A stretch of DNA of 64,000 bases from Mesorhizobium sp. M1B.F.Ca.ET.045.04.1.1 (GCF_003952465.1 NZ_CP034448.1:558001-622000), one strand, 5' to 3'. Numbered from the stretch's first letter, positions 1 through 9,730 are shown. The notes: generated by a model from the sequence alone, not told the origin. Program-made: numbers and translations.

Positions 1-150
1 CTTTCGCTCATCACGGACGGGGTCGTTGCTTATGGCTTCGGGCTCTTATCCCGGTGCGAAAGTGAACAAGCAGCTTTGCGTGTTGCGGAGGAATGTGGAC
101 CACAAGTGATGGTGGCTCTCAAGGCCCGCAGCCAAGAAAAGGCAGATTGA
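1..150 (+). CDS. C-terminal tail of an unrecognised protein (5' truncated by the window)
   Basis: The first frame is open from base 1 to a TGA at 148-150, encoding 49 residues that end in ARSQEKAD. The stop lies one base before the ATG of the next gene, as expected for an operon partner. I do not recognise the family from so short a tail. Codon use is mixed, with several rare-looking codons such as TTA and AGT. It could be the end of a sugar-catabolic enzyme or regulator cotranscribed with the oxidoreductase, or simply a fortuitously open frame. Confidence 0.35.
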   Translation, partial: LSLITDGVVAYGFGLLSRCESEQAALRVAEECGPQVMVALKARSQEKAD

Positions 151-151
151 A

Positions 152-1207
152 ATGGCTAAATCCCTTCGCGTCGTCGTCGCCGGCCTCGGCAATATGGGCC
201 GCAGCCATGCGCTGGCCTATCACAACAATCCGGGCTTCGAGATCGCGGCTTTGATCAATCGCTCGGATGTGCCGCTGCCGGACGGGCTTGCCGGATACGG
301 CATCAGGCGCTCCTTCGAGGATGCGCTGCGCGACGAGAAACCCGACGTCGCTGCGATCGCCACCTATTCCGACAGCCATGCCGACTACGCGGTGCGGGCG
401 TTCGAGGCCGGCTGCCATGTCTTTGTCGAGAAGCCGCTGGCAACGACGGTTGCCGACGCAAAACGCGTCGTCGACGCGGCCAAGGCCAACGGCAAAAAAC
501 TGGTGATCGGCTACATCCTGCGCCACCATCCGTCCTGGATGCGGCTGATCGCCGAGGCGCGCAAGCTCGGCGGCCCCTACGTCTTCCGCATGAACCTCAA
601 CCAGCAGTCCTCCGGCCACAGCTGGGGGACGCACAAGCAGCTGATGCAGACGACCTCGCCGATCGTCGACTGCGGCGTGCATTATCTCGACGTGATGCTG
701 CAGATCACCGATGCGAGACCCGTCGAGGTGCGCGGCATGGGCGTGCGGCTATCCGATGAGATCGCGCCCTCGATGTACAATTACGGCCATCTGCAGGTGC
801 TGTTCGAGGACGGCTCGGTCGGCTGGTACGAGGCCGGCTGGGGTCCGATGATCTCGGAGACCGCCTTCTTCGTGAAGGACGTGATGTCTCCAAACGGCTG
901 CGTGTCGATCGTGATGAAGGAGGGCGTGAAGTCCGACGACATCGACACCCACACCAAGACCTCGACCATCCGCCTGCACAGCGCCGCGACCGGAGCGGAT
1001 GGCAAGTTCGCCAAGGAGGACGAGCTGCTGTCGATGGAAGGCGAGCCCGGCCACCAGGAGCTCTGCGACCTCGAACAGGCCTTCCTGCTCAAGGCCATCC
1101 GCGAGGACATCGATCTGACCCGCCACATGGACGACGCGGTGAAATCGCTCGCCGTGTGCCTAGCCGCCGACGAGAGCGTGCGCACCGGCGCCCCAATCAA
1201 ACTCTAG
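152..1207 (+). CDS. Gfo/Idh/MocA family NAD(P)-dependent oxidoreductase
   Basis: 351 residues, the normal length for this family of sugar and inositol-type dehydrogenases. The N-terminal Rossmann fold begins VVVAGLGNMGRSHA (dinucleotide-binding glycine motif, residues about 7-20). The family signature EKPLATT with its catalytic lysine follows at about 93-99, then the C-terminal alpha/beta substrate domain with DCGVHYLDVML near 175. The ATG lies one base after the preceding stop, with AAGGCA upstream as a weak ribosome site. The ABC ATPase follows 15 bp later, so the enzyme probably oxidises a sugar imported by that transporter. The exact substrate cannot be read from sequence. Confidence 0.88.
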   Translation: MAKSLRVVVAGLGNMGRSHALAYHNNPGFEIAALINRSDVPLPDGLAGYGIRRSFEDALRDEKPDVAAIATYSDSHADYAVRAFEAGCHVFVEKPLATTVADAKRVVDAAKANGKKLVIGYILRHHPSWMRLIAEARKLGGPYVFRMNLNQQSSGHSWGTHKQLMQTTSPIVDCGVHYLDVMLQITDARPVEVRGMGVRLSDEIAPSMYNYGHLQVLFEDGSVGWYEAGWGPMISETAFFVKDVMSPNGCVSIVMKEGVKSDDIDTHTKTSTIRLHSAATGADGKFAKEDELLSMEGEPGHQELCDLEQAFLLKAIREDIDLTRHMDDAVKSLAVCLAADESVRTGAPIKL

Positions 1208-1222
1208 AACAAGGACGAAGCC

Positions 1223-2221
<999 letters not shown>

Positions 2222-2228
2222 CGCCGGC

Positions 2229-2418
2229 TTCCCCTTCTCCCCTTGTGGGAGAAGGTGGATCGGCGCGCAGCGCCGAGACGGATGAGGGGTGCGCGACAGA
2301 ACGCGACATCAGAAAATTAAAGGATCTCAAGCGCTTAAGTCTGCGACGCCTCACTCCGTCCAACACCCCTCATCCGGCCGCTTCGCGGCCACCTTCTCCC
2401 ACAAGGGGAGAAGGGGGA
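2229..2418. repeat. Palindromic repeat, CTTCTCCCC family, copy A
   Basis: Two arms (about 2229-2290 and 2364-2418) form a large inverted repeat. Each contains CTTCTCCCCTTGTGGGAGAAGG or its complement, followed by a small GC hairpin and GGATGAGGGGTG. It fills the gap between two convergent genes and could fold into a long stem that ends both transcripts. The same architecture recurs at several other intergenic sites in this window. Confidence 0.75.
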
Positions 2419-2425
2419 GTCGGCC

Positions 2426-3271
2426 CTACTCGTCCGCCTTGAACGTCTGCTTCTGCTGGCCCATGCCTTCGATGCCGAGCTCGACGACGTCGCCGGGCTT
2501 CAGGAACACCGGCGGCTTCATGCCCAGCCCTACGCCGGGCGGGGTGCCGGTGGAGATGATGTCGCCAGGCTGCAGCGACATGAACTGGCTGAGATAGGAG
2601 ACCAGATATTTGACGCCGTAGACCATGGTCTTGGTCGAGCCGTTCTGCATGGTCCTGCCGTTGACGGTCAGCCACATCTTGAGGTTCTGCGGGTCGGCGA
2701 TCTCGTCCTTGGTCACCAGCCAGGGGCCGATCGGGCCGAACGTGTCGCAGGACTTGCCCTTGGTCCACTGGCCCTGGCGCTCGGCCTGGAAGGCGCGCTC
2801 GGACACGTCATGCGCGACGCAATAGCCGGCAACATAATCCAGCGCATCGTCCTCGCTGACGTACTTCGCCGTCTTGCCGATGACGACGCCGAGCTCGACT
2901 TCCCAGTCGGTCTTGACCGAACCGCGCGGGATGAGCACGTCGTCGTCCGGCCCGACGATGGCCGAGCTTGCCTTCATGAAGATGATCGGCTCCGGCGGCA
3001 CGGTGGCGCCGGTCTCGGCGGCGTGGTCGGAATAGTTGAGGCCGATGCAGATGAATTTGCCCGTGCCGGCGACGCAGGCGCCGATGCGTGGGCTACCGGA
3101 AACTGCCGGCAGCGATTTCGGATCGAGCTTCGAGAGCATCTCCAGCGACGCCGGATGGAGCGTCGTGCCGGCGATGTCGGCAACGTAAGCCGAAAGGTCG
3201 CGGATCGTGCCATCCTGATCGAGCAGGCCGGGACGTTCGCTCCCCACCTCGCCATAGCGCAGCAACTTCAT
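2426..3271 (-). CDS. Fumarylacetoacetate hydrolase family protein, probable 2,4-diketo-3-deoxy-L-fuconate hydrolase
   Basis: 281 residues from the ATG at 3271, which has GGTGGAGA upstream; an earlier in-frame ATG at 3310 lacks a good ribosome site. The FAH fold shows ICIGLNYSDHA, the metal ligands of the DWEVELGVVIGK region (about 120-131) and SFMSLQPGDIISTGTPPGVG near 235. The beginning MKLLRYG and overall length match the ureidoglycolate lyase-like subgroup that includes 2,4-diketo-3-deoxyfuconate hydrolase, which cleaves the diketo acid to pyruvate and lactate. The SDR just upstream, which would make that substrate, supports the call. Family is certain; substrate is inferred from context. 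Confidence 0.85.
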   Translation of the reverse strand: MKLLRYGEVGSERPGLLDQDGTIRDLSAYVADIAGTTLHPASLEMLSKLDPKSLPAVSGSPRIGACVAGTGKFICIGLNYSDHAAETGATVPPEPIIFMKASSAIVGPDDDVLIPRGSVKTDWEVELGVVIGKTAKYVSEDDALDYVAGYCVAHDVSERAFQAERQGQWTKGKSCDTFGPIGPWLVTKDEIADPQNLKMWLTVNGRTMQNGSTKTMVYGVKYLVSYLSQFMSLQPGDIISTGTPPGVGLGMKPPVFLKPGDVVELGIEGMGQQKQTFKADE

Positions 3272-3519
3272 CTTTAGTTCTCCACCTTGCGGCCAAAGGC
3301 CGTTTTGCAAAACTCTCCGCCGCGACGACGGCTCATGCGAAAATCGGGCGGACCGTACCCACCGACCTTGCCTGCGGCAAGCACAGACACCGCGTCAGCG
3401 GCCGGGAGGCAGGATTTTTTCAGACTGATCGATGCTTCCGACAAACGCGGAGGCCCGATCCGATCTTCCTGTTCGCCCGCCAACACGTCCCGAACCGCCG
3501 CGATCTTTCCGAACGGACG

Positions 3520-4251
3520 TCAGATCGACCAGCCGCCGTCGATATTGTAGGCCTGTCCCGACGTATAGGTCGCGCCAGCCAGATAGACGGCGAGATCGGC
3601 GATCTCCTCAGGCGTGCCAAGCCTTCCCATCGGCTGGCGGGCGATGAAGGCCGCACGCGCCGCTTCGTAGTCGCCCTGCGCGTGCATGCGGTCCTGCAGC
3701 GACGGGCTCTCGACGGTACCCGGGCAGATGGCGTTGCAGCGGATGCCTTTGGCGACATAGTCGGCCGCGACTGCCTTGGTGAGGCCGACGACCGCCGCCT
3801 TGGTCAGGCCGTAGACGAAGCGGTTCGGCACACCTTTCTGCGAGCTCGCCAGTGACGCCATGTTGATGATCGAGCCGTCGCCGCGCTCCAGCATGCCGGG
3901 CAGCACGGCGCGGATGGTGCGGATCATCGAGCGGACATTGAGATTCAAAGCGAAGTCGAGATCGGCATCCGTCATTTCGAGGATCGAGCCCGCATGGACG
4001 AAGCCGGCGCAATTGAACAGCACATCGACCGGGCCGATCTGGGCGAAAGCCGAGGTGACGGCCGCATCGTTGAGCACGTCGAGCTTGCGGGTCTTGATGC
4101 CGGGTGTCTTGCCCAGTTCAGCCAAAAGCTGCTCGTTGATGTCGGTGGCATGAACGGTGGCGCCCGCTTTGGCGAAGGCCAGCGCGCTCGCGCGCCCGAT
4201 ACCCTGCGCCGCCGCGGTGACGACGACCACCTTGCCAGCCAGATCCGCCAT
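3520..4251 (-). CDS. SDR oxidoreductase, probable 2-keto-3-deoxy-L-fuconate 4-dehydrogenase
   Basis: 243 residues from the ATG at 4251, preceded by GGAGGGAAC. Classical SDR motifs are present: TAAAQGIGRA cofactor loop, NCAG near residue 80, catalytic serine in MASLASSQ, and the YGLTK active site. ATDINE at the end of beta-2 suggests NAD preference. Similarity of the N-terminus and the GRLGTPEEIADLAVYLA tail to BDH2/DHRS6-like enzymes fits keto-deoxyfuconate dehydrogenase. It lies 248 bp upstream of the FAH-family hydrolase on the same strand, giving two consecutive steps of the non-phosphorylative L-fucose route. Fucose dehydrogenase and fuconate dehydratase are not seen here. Confidence 0.85.
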   Translation of the reverse strand: MADLAGKVVVVTAAAQGIGRASALAFAKAGATVHATDINEQLLAELGKTPGIKTRKLDVLNDAAVTSAFAQIGPVDVLFNCAGFVHAGSILEMTDADLDFALNLNVRSMIRTIRAVLPGMLERGDGSIINMASLASSQKGVPNRFVYGLTKAAVVGLTKAVAADYVAKGIRCNAICPGTVESPSLQDRMHAQGDYEAARAAFIARQPMGRLGTPEEIADLAVYLAGATYTSGQAYNIDGGWSI

Positions 4252-4450
4252 TGTTCCCTCCTGGTATTGCAAGCTTTCTTACTGACGGCCGGACGGGATG
4301 CAATGTGCCAGGCGAGCCTGCCGCCTGACTGATTATTGCCAGGCCAATTGTTTTTCTGGTTAAAGAACACGTGACGACGCGTCAAGCCTGGAACAGGCAA
4401 TCGCTTCGGGTTTCGAATTTGCCCCGCCGCCCCTTTCCGAGTTCAGGCGC

Positions 4451-4627
4451 CGCCCCTCACCTGCCTGCCGGCATCCTCTCCCCGTATAGTGACGGGGAGA
4501 GGGGCGCTCCCATCGTCGGTTTCGCCAATCGCTGGCGTTGCAAGAAGGGAGCTAGCGCTGCGGTCAGCCCTTTCTCCCCGTCACTATACGGGGAGAGGAT
4601 GCCCGGCAGGGCAATGAGGGGCGGCGC
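4451..4627. repeat. Palindromic repeat, copy B, in the 490-bp gap 4252-4741
   Basis: Left arm about 4451-4503 and right arm about 4571-4627 are inverted copies carrying CCGTATAGTGACGGGGAGA, its complement, and CCCCTCA/TGAGGGG ends. The intervening 65 bp are unique. The rest of this gap holds the presumptive promoter of the SDR gene (4252-4440, including an ACACGTGACGACGCGT stretch) and about 110 bp downstream of the right arm in which I see no gene. Near-identical arm sequence appears inside the fused Mo-hydroxylase gene at 22041-22156. Confidence 0.8.
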
Positions 4628-4741
4628 GAACCTCGGCAGTTTGGCCATCCCCACCACAAGCTCGAAACTGTCGTTGGCTTGAAGCGGCTCGCCTGAAGCC
4701 CGCAAAGCCTGCGGCAAACGCGACCATCGGGTGTCGCGAAT

Positions 4742-7117
4742 TCAGTCGCCGTAAGGCACCCAGACGTTCTTGACCTCGATGGCGCGGCGGAGCAATGCCT
4801 CGCCAGCGGCTTCGCTCGAGGTCCAGTCGAGGCTGCGGCCATTGCCGGTCCAGACGCGCTTGAGGTTGCCGATGGAGTCGGCCTCCGCCTTGGCGCAGGT
4901 TTCGGCATCGGCGAACACCCAGAGCCCGTCGACGTCATCATGCTTGGCCAGCACGCCGGCAAGCTCGGCGCTGCGGCCGGTGACGATGTTGATGGCGCCG
5001 GCCGGAATGTCGGAATATTCGATCACCTGGTAGAGGTCGGTGGCTAAAAGCGGATAGCGTTCGGACGGGACGGCCACCACGGTGTTGCCCATGGCGAGCG
5101 CCGGCGCCACCAGCGAGACGAAACCGAGCAGCGGCTGATTGTCCGGCGCGACGATCCCGACGACGCCCACCGGCTCATGCAGCGCCAGCGTGACGACGCG
5201 AGCCGGGGGCTGGTGGACGCGGCCCTCGAACTTGTCGGTGAGGCCGGCATAGAGGAACAGCCGCTCGATGGAGAGGTCCACTTCCTCCCGCGCGGCCTTG
5301 GCGGTGACGCCGGTGAGCTCAACGAGACGCGCGGCAAATTCATCGGCGCGGCCGGACAGGTTTTCCGCGAAATAGTAGAGCACCTGGCTGCGGTTGAAGG
5401 TCGTCGCGTCCGGCCAGGCCTTGCACGCGCGGGCAGCAGAAACTGCATCGCGGATGTCCTTGCGGTTGCCGAGCCCGGCTTCGCCGGCGAGCTTGCCCTT
5501 GGCGGTCGCGACGGCGAGCGAGTAGTTGCCGTCCGGCCGCACCTGCTTGCCGCCGATGAACAGCTTGGCCGTGCGGTCGATGGACGCGCCGTCGGCCTGC
5601 TCAACCGGCTGAGCGGAGCTGGCCGCCGTCGGCTTGATGGCCGGCCCGACGGGCAGCTTTGCTGCAAGATATTCGAACATGCCCTCGCGCCCGCCTTCGC
5701 GGCCGAAGCCGCTTTCGCGATAGCCGCCGAAGCCGCAGGCGGCGTCGAACATATTGGTGCCGTTGACCCACACCACGCCGGCCTTCAGCTGCGGCGCTAC
5801 ATGCAAAGCGAGGTTGATGTTCTCGCTCCACACCGAGGCGGCGAGGCCGTAGCGCGTGTTGTTGGCAAGTTCGATCGCTTCCTCGGTATTGCGGAAGCTC
5901 ATCGTCGCCAGCACCGGTCCGAACACCTCCTCCTGCGCCAGGATATTAGCCGGCGCAACAGAAGTCGCCAGCGTCGGCAAGTGATAGTAGCCTGTCGTCG
6001 GCAGGGCGGCGTCCGGCTGCCAGCAGACAGCGCCCTGCTTCGCGCCCTCGGCGATCAGACCCCTGACGCGATCGAGCTGGGTACGGTCGACCAGCGGGCC
6101 GATATCGGTGTTCTTGTCGAGCGGGCTGCCGACGCGCAGCCGGCTCATCCTGACCTTGACCTTGGCGATGAAGGCCTCGGCGATGCCCTCCTGCACCAGC
6201 AGCCGCGAGCCGGCGCAGCACACCTGGCCCTGGTTGAACCAGATGCCGTCGACCAGCCCCTCGACCGCGCTGTCGAGATCGGCGTCCTCGAAAACGACGA
6301 AGGCCGACTTGCCGCCGAGCTCCAGCGAAAGCTTCTTGCCCGATCCTGCGGTTGCCTTGCGGATGATCTTGCCGACCTCGGAAGAGCCGGTGAAGGCGAT
6401 CTTCTGGACGCCCGGATGATTGACGATGGCGGCACCCGCCTCAGGCCCGCCCTGGACGATGTTGACGACGCCTTTCGGCACCCCTGCGCGTTCGCAGATC
6501 TCGGCAAAGAGGATGGCGGTGAGCGGGGTGAACTCGGCCGGCTTCAGCACCACCGTGCAGCCGGCGGCGAGCGCCGGCGCGATCTTCCAGGCCAGCATCA
6601 GCAGCGGGAAATTCCACGGAATGACCTGGCCGACGACGCCGACCGGCTTGTGATCGGGAAAATCCTTTTCGAGCGTCTGCGCCCAGCCGGCATGGTGGAT
6701 GAAGTGACGGATGGCCAACGGCACGTCGATGTCGCGGCTCTCGCGGATCGGCTTGCCGTTGTCGATCGATTCCAGCACGGCGAACAGGCGCTGGTGGCGC
6801 TGCATGGCGCGGCCGATGGCGTAAAGCACTTTCGCGCGTTGATAGCCCGAAGTCGCCGACCATTTCGGCAGCGCCTTGGCGGCGGCCGTAACCGCGGCGT
6901 CGATGTCGGCGGCGCCCGCATCCGAGATCTTGGCGAGCAGCTTGCCGGAGGACGGCTCGCTGGTGTCGAAAGTCTTGCCGTTTGCCGCCGCCTTCCAGGC
7001 GCCGTCGATGAACAGCGCTTTTGCGAAATCGCGCGAGGCCAACCAGGCATCGGCCTCGTTGCGGGCTTCCGGCGCCGGGCCGTATTCCATGGCGTGATAG
7101 CGTTCGAGGATGTTCAT
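4742..7117 (-). CDS. Two-domain aldehyde dehydrogenase, ALDH16 type
   Basis: 791 residues. Domain 1 (about 30-490) is a complete NAD-dependent ALDH with PWNFP at 168-171, LELGGK with general-base Glu266, and FNQGQVCCAGSR with Cys300/Cys301. Domain 2 (about 515-791) is a second ALDH-like segment that keeps the Rossmann portion (PVGVVGIVAPDN, SLVAPALAMGNTVV) but lacks a cysteine nucleophile segment and stops early. A full catalytic domain followed by a degenerate one is the ALDH16 architecture, and bacterial members keep the cysteine, unlike the human protein. It follows deoC on the same strand, so it may oxidise acetaldehyde or another product of deoxyribose phosphate cleavage. The substrate is inferred. 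Confidence 0.88.
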   Translation of the reverse strand: MNILERYHAMEYGPAPEARNEADAWLASRDFAKALFIDGAWKAAANGKTFDTSEPSSGKLLAKISDAGAADIDAAVTAAAKALPKWSATSGYQRAKVLYAIGRAMQRHQRLFAVLESIDNGKPIRESRDIDVPLAIRHFIHHAGWAQTLEKDFPDHKPVGVVGQVIPWNFPLLMLAWKIAPALAAGCTVVLKPAEFTPLTAILFAEICERAGVPKGVVNIVQGGPEAGAAIVNHPGVQKIAFTGSSEVGKIIRKATAGSGKKLSLELGGKSAFVVFEDADLDSAVEGLVDGIWFNQGQVCCAGSRLLVQEGIAEAFIAKVKVRMSRLRVGSPLDKNTDIGPLVDRTQLDRVRGLIAEGAKQGAVCWQPDAALPTTGYYHLPTLATSVAPANILAQEEVFGPVLATMSFRNTEEAIELANNTRYGLAASVWSENINLALHVAPQLKAGVVWVNGTNMFDAACGFGGYRESGFGREGGREGMFEYLAAKLPVGPAIKPTAASSAQPVEQADGASIDRTAKLFIGGKQVRPDGNYSLAVATAKGKLAGEAGLGNRKDIRDAVSAARACKAWPDATTFNRSQVLYYFAENLSGRADEFAARLVELTGVTAKAAREEVDLSIERLFLYAGLTDKFEGRVHQPPARVVTLALHEPVGVVGIVAPDNQPLLGFVSLVAPALAMGNTVVAVPSERYPLLATDLYQVIEYSDIPAGAINIVTGRSAELAGVLAKHDDVDGLWVFADAETCAKAEADSIGNLKRVWTGNGRSLDWTSSEAAGEALLRRAIEVKNVWVPYGD

Positions 7118-7130
7118 GGGGCGCCTCCTT

Positions 7131-7281
7131 TACCCTCCCCTTGTGGGGAGGGTCGATCGGCAGAGCCGATCGGGGTGGGGGAAAATGGCTAATGGTTTGG
7201 TGCATTGGTCAGGCTGATCTGATTCTTCGACCCCCACCCCGCCGCTTTGCGGCGACCCTCCCCACAAGGGGGAGGGTGGGA
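7131..7281. repeat. Palindromic repeat, copy C, between deoC and the aldehyde dehydrogenase gene
   Basis: Arms at about 7131-7185 and 7229-7281 are inverted: CCCTCCCCTTGTGGGGAGGG, a CGATCGG hairpin and GGGGTGGGGG on the left, their complements on the right. It lies inside what looks like a deoC-ALDH operon and could uncouple expression of the two genes. Confidence 0.75.
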
Positions 7282-7283
7282 GC

Positions 7284-8339
7284 TCAAGCCATCGCGTGGC
7301 GGTGGTTGGCCGAATAATGGCCGGTCAGGTGGTGCTCTAACTGGCGTTCGATGTCTGTGAGCAGGCTGGAGGCGCCGAAGCGGAACAACTCCGGCTCGAG
7401 CCAGGGCCGGCCGAGCTCTTCCTTCATCAGCACCAGCCAGTCGAGAGAAACCTTTGCGGTCGAAATGCCGCCGGCCGGCTTGAAACCGATCAGATAGCCG
7501 GTCTCCTCGAAATAGGCGCGGATGGCGCGCACCATGGCGAGGCCGACCGGAAGCGTGGCGTTGACGCTTTCCTTGCCGGTGGAGGTTTTTATGAAATCGG
7601 CGCCCGCCATCATCGCCACCATGGAGGCGAGCATGACGTTGCGCAGCGTGGCGAGGTCGCCGGTGCCGAGAATGACCTTGAGATGGGCATCGCCGCAGGC
7701 CGCGCGCATGGCGACGATCTCGTTGAACAGCTCGCGCCATCTGGCGCCGTAAACCAGGCCGCGCGGGATGACGACGTCGATCTCGTCGGCGCCGCCACGC
7801 ACCGAAGCCTCGATCTCCTGCAGGCGGGTCGAGAGCGGCGCAAGCCCATGCGGGAATGCAGTGGACACGGCGGCGACATGGATGCCCGTGCCGCGCACCG
7901 CGTCGACCGCGGTAGCGACGAAGGGATGGTAGACGCAGACCGCCGCCGGACGGATGGTTTCGCCGGCGATGCCGAGCCCCTCGAGAATATCCTTGCGCAG
8001 CGGGTTGATCGCCTTGGCGCAGAGCCGGCGCACGCGCTCGTCGGTGTCGTTGGAGTTCAGCGTGGTGAGGTCCATGCAGGCAATCGCCCGCAGCAGCCAG
8101 GCAGCCTGGTTGTCGGCCTTGATCGAGCGCCGCTTGGTGAGCGTGGCGACACGGCGCTCAAGCGCCGAGCGGTTGACGCTGCGCATCGATTCCAGGAAGC
8201 CGAGATCGAGCTTCATGCCGGGGTTGCGGGCAATGCCGTGCTCCAGCGGCATCGACGTGTTCGCGGCGGCGCGCGCCGGCAGCGGCATAACCTTGGACGC
8301 ACCGGCGCCTGCGCCGGCCTCGCGGATGGTGCTGCTCAT
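7284..8339 (-). CDS. deoC: Deoxyribose-phosphate aldolase
   Basis: 351 residues from the ATG at 8339, or 356 from the ATG at 8354; the GGCAGGAG stretch abuts the inner ATG, so the choice is uncertain. The long form of DeoC is present: ACMDLTTLNSNDTDERVRRLC near the N-terminal third, KVILGTGDL with the catalytic lysine strand, DFIKTSTGKESVNAT with the Schiff-base lysine, and GFKPAGGIST. It cleaves 2-deoxyribose-5-phosphate to glyceraldehyde-3-phosphate and acetaldehyde in nucleoside catabolism. It is first in an operon with the ALDH16-type enzyme, which could remove the acetaldehyde. A 20-bp palindrome lies about 140 bp upstream. Confidence 0.93.
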   Translation of the reverse strand: MSSTIREAGAGAGASKVMPLPARAAANTSMPLEHGIARNPGMKLDLGFLESMRSVNRSALERRVATLTKRRSIKADNQAAWLLRAIACMDLTTLNSNDTDERVRRLCAKAINPLRKDILEGLGIAGETIRPAAVCVYHPFVATAVDAVRGTGIHVAAVSTAFPHGLAPLSTRLQEIEASVRGGADEIDVVIPRGLVYGARWRELFNEIVAMRAACGDAHLKVILGTGDLATLRNVMLASMVAMMAGADFIKTSTGKESVNATLPVGLAMVRAIRAYFEETGYLIGFKPAGGISTAKVSLDWLVLMKEELGRPWLEPELFRFGASSLLTDIERQLEHHLTGHYSANHRHAMA

Positions 8340-8481
8340 CTCCTGCCCTTTCATTTCAGCGACGTGCGCCTTATGCCTTCATGCTGTCGTTCGGGCGACG
8401 CGCATGAAGATAGCCCGTGAAGCGACGCTTCACGAGTCTTTCAAAGGGTCATAGCGGAAAAAGGCCGCTCAGGCAGCAGAT

Positions 8482-8501
8482 TTTTGACCGTACGGTCAAA
8501 A
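8482..8501. promoter_or_regulatory. Perfect 20-bp palindrome, candidate TetR-type operator upstream of deoC
   Basis: TTTTGACCGTACGGTCAAAA is symmetric over all ten base pairs. TTGACCnnnnGGTCAA resembles operators of TetR-family repressors, and its outer halves match the RutR pyrimidine-regulator consensus except at the inner bases. It lies in the 435-bp gap 8340-8774, about 140 bp upstream of deoC. No TetR gene is in the window. Confidence 0.6.
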
Positions 8502-8529
8502 CATCATACTGAGTGGGCGCTCCCGGCGT

Positions 8530-8715
8530 TGGAGATTGGCCGAAGCGCCATCCCTTCGTCATACTCGGGCTTGACCCGAGTATCCATTCCGTGACCTCAG
8601 CCGCAGAGCGCAACGGCGCAGAATTCTGTAACCGCTGCAACACCTTAGCATCGCGGAATGGATTCTAGGGTCTGCGCGCGTCGCTCCGCTCCTTGCTCCG
8701 CCCTAGAATGACGAA
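8530..8715. repeat. Dispersed repeat of about 185 bp, second family, copy 1
   Basis: Begins TTGGAGATTGGCCGAAGCGCC, then CGTCATACTCGGG, TCCATTCCGTGACC, GCAGAATTCTG, GGAATGGATTCTAGGG and ends CCCTAGAATGACG. The right half folds as a hairpin between ATTCTAGGG and CCCTAGAAT. A clearly related copy lies in the opposite orientation at 36421-36635. It fills most of the space between fpr and deoC not taken by the palindrome. Confidence 0.7.
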
Positions 8716-8774
8716 GCTCGAATGTCGTCGCTAATCTCAGACGCCTCCAACAGAGCTGGCGGCTGCGGCGCGCC

Positions 8775-9602
8775 TCAGCCGACAAAGGCGCGCTCGACGA
8801 CGAAGGTGGCCGGATGGCTGAGCGAGCCTTCCTGGAAGCCGAGGCTTTCGGCGAGTTCCTTGACGTCCTTCAGCATGTGCATCGAGCCGCAGATCATGAT
8901 GCGGTCGGTCTCGGGGTTGAGCTTGTCGATGCCGAGATCGGAATAGAACTTGCCGGAGCCGATCAGCGCGGTGATGCGGCCCATGCGCGCCGACTCTTCC
9001 CGCGTGGTCGAATTGTAGAGCGTGACGCGGCCGCCGGTCAGCTCGCCGATCAGCGGGTCGGTCTCGAGTGCCGCCACCAATTCCTGGCCGTAGGTGAGCT
9101 CGGCATTGTCGCGGCAGGTGTGGGTGAGGATGACCTGGTCGAATTTTTCATAGGTGTCGGGATCGCGCAGCAGGCTGGCGAAGGGCGCGATGCCGGTGCC
9201 GGTCGAGATCATGAAGACGCGCTTGGCGGGCGTCAGCGCGTCCAGCACCAGCGTGCCGGTCGACTTCTGGCGCATGATGACGGTGTCGCCGACCTGAATC
9301 TTCTGCAGCTCGGAGGTCAGCGGACCATCCGGCACCTTGATCGAGAAGAATTCGAGCTCGTCGTCCCAGGCCGGGCTCGCGACCGAATAGGCGCGGAAGA
9401 TCGGCTTCTCGGCATTGGGCAGGCCGATCATGACGAACTCGCCGGAGCGGAAGCGCAGCGACTGCGGGCGGGTGATGCGGAACGAGAACAGACGATCGGT
9501 GTAGTGCTTCACCGACACCACGGTCTCGGCATAGACATTGGCCGGGATCGGGAACTGCAGCGGCCTGGCGCCGGCAATATTCAACGCGGATGTCGTGTTC
9601 AT
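8775..9602 (-). CDS. fpr: Ferredoxin--NADP(+) reductase
   Basis: 275 residues from ATG 9602, with GGAAAG eight bases upstream; a TTG three codons earlier is an alternative start. FAD-binding RAYSVASP (about 88-95), the STGTGIAPF phosphate loop, THTCR NADPH site and the terminal VERAFVG typical of bacterial subclass II Fpr are all visible. It transfers electrons between NADPH and ferredoxin or flavodoxin, often under oxidative stress. It is divergent from hyuA across 221 bp. The neighbouring 6-hydroxynicotinate reductase-like enzyme is an iron-sulfur protein that could use reduced ferredoxin, but a link is speculative. Confidence 0.93.
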   Translation of the reverse strand: MNTTSALNIAGARPLQFPIPANVYAETVVSVKHYTDRLFSFRITRPQSLRFRSGEFVMIGLPNAEKPIFRAYSVASPAWDDELEFFSIKVPDGPLTSELQKIQVGDTVIMRQKSTGTLVLDALTPAKRVFMISTGTGIAPFASLLRDPDTYEKFDQVILTHTCRDNAELTYGQELVAALETDPLIGELTGGRVTLYNSTTREESARMGRITALIGSGKFYSDLGIDKLNPETDRIMICGSMHMLKDVKELAESLGFQEGSLSHPATFVVERAFVG

Positions 9603-9730
9603 CAAACCCAACTTTCCGGGCCATGCTCAAAGGCGCTGGCGCCAAACTTTCTCTTGCGCGCCCGAACGATCAGGTTCCGGCGCGCCCTTTGCACACTGCC
9701 AAGCGGTAAGCTCTTGTGTCGGGAATTTAT

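Noticed and set aside
5177..7192. 671-codon plus-strand open frame
   Set aside because: It is the antisense of the ALDH16 gene; low-complexity Arg/Gly/Ala-rich translation and no family features. A GC-rich shadow.
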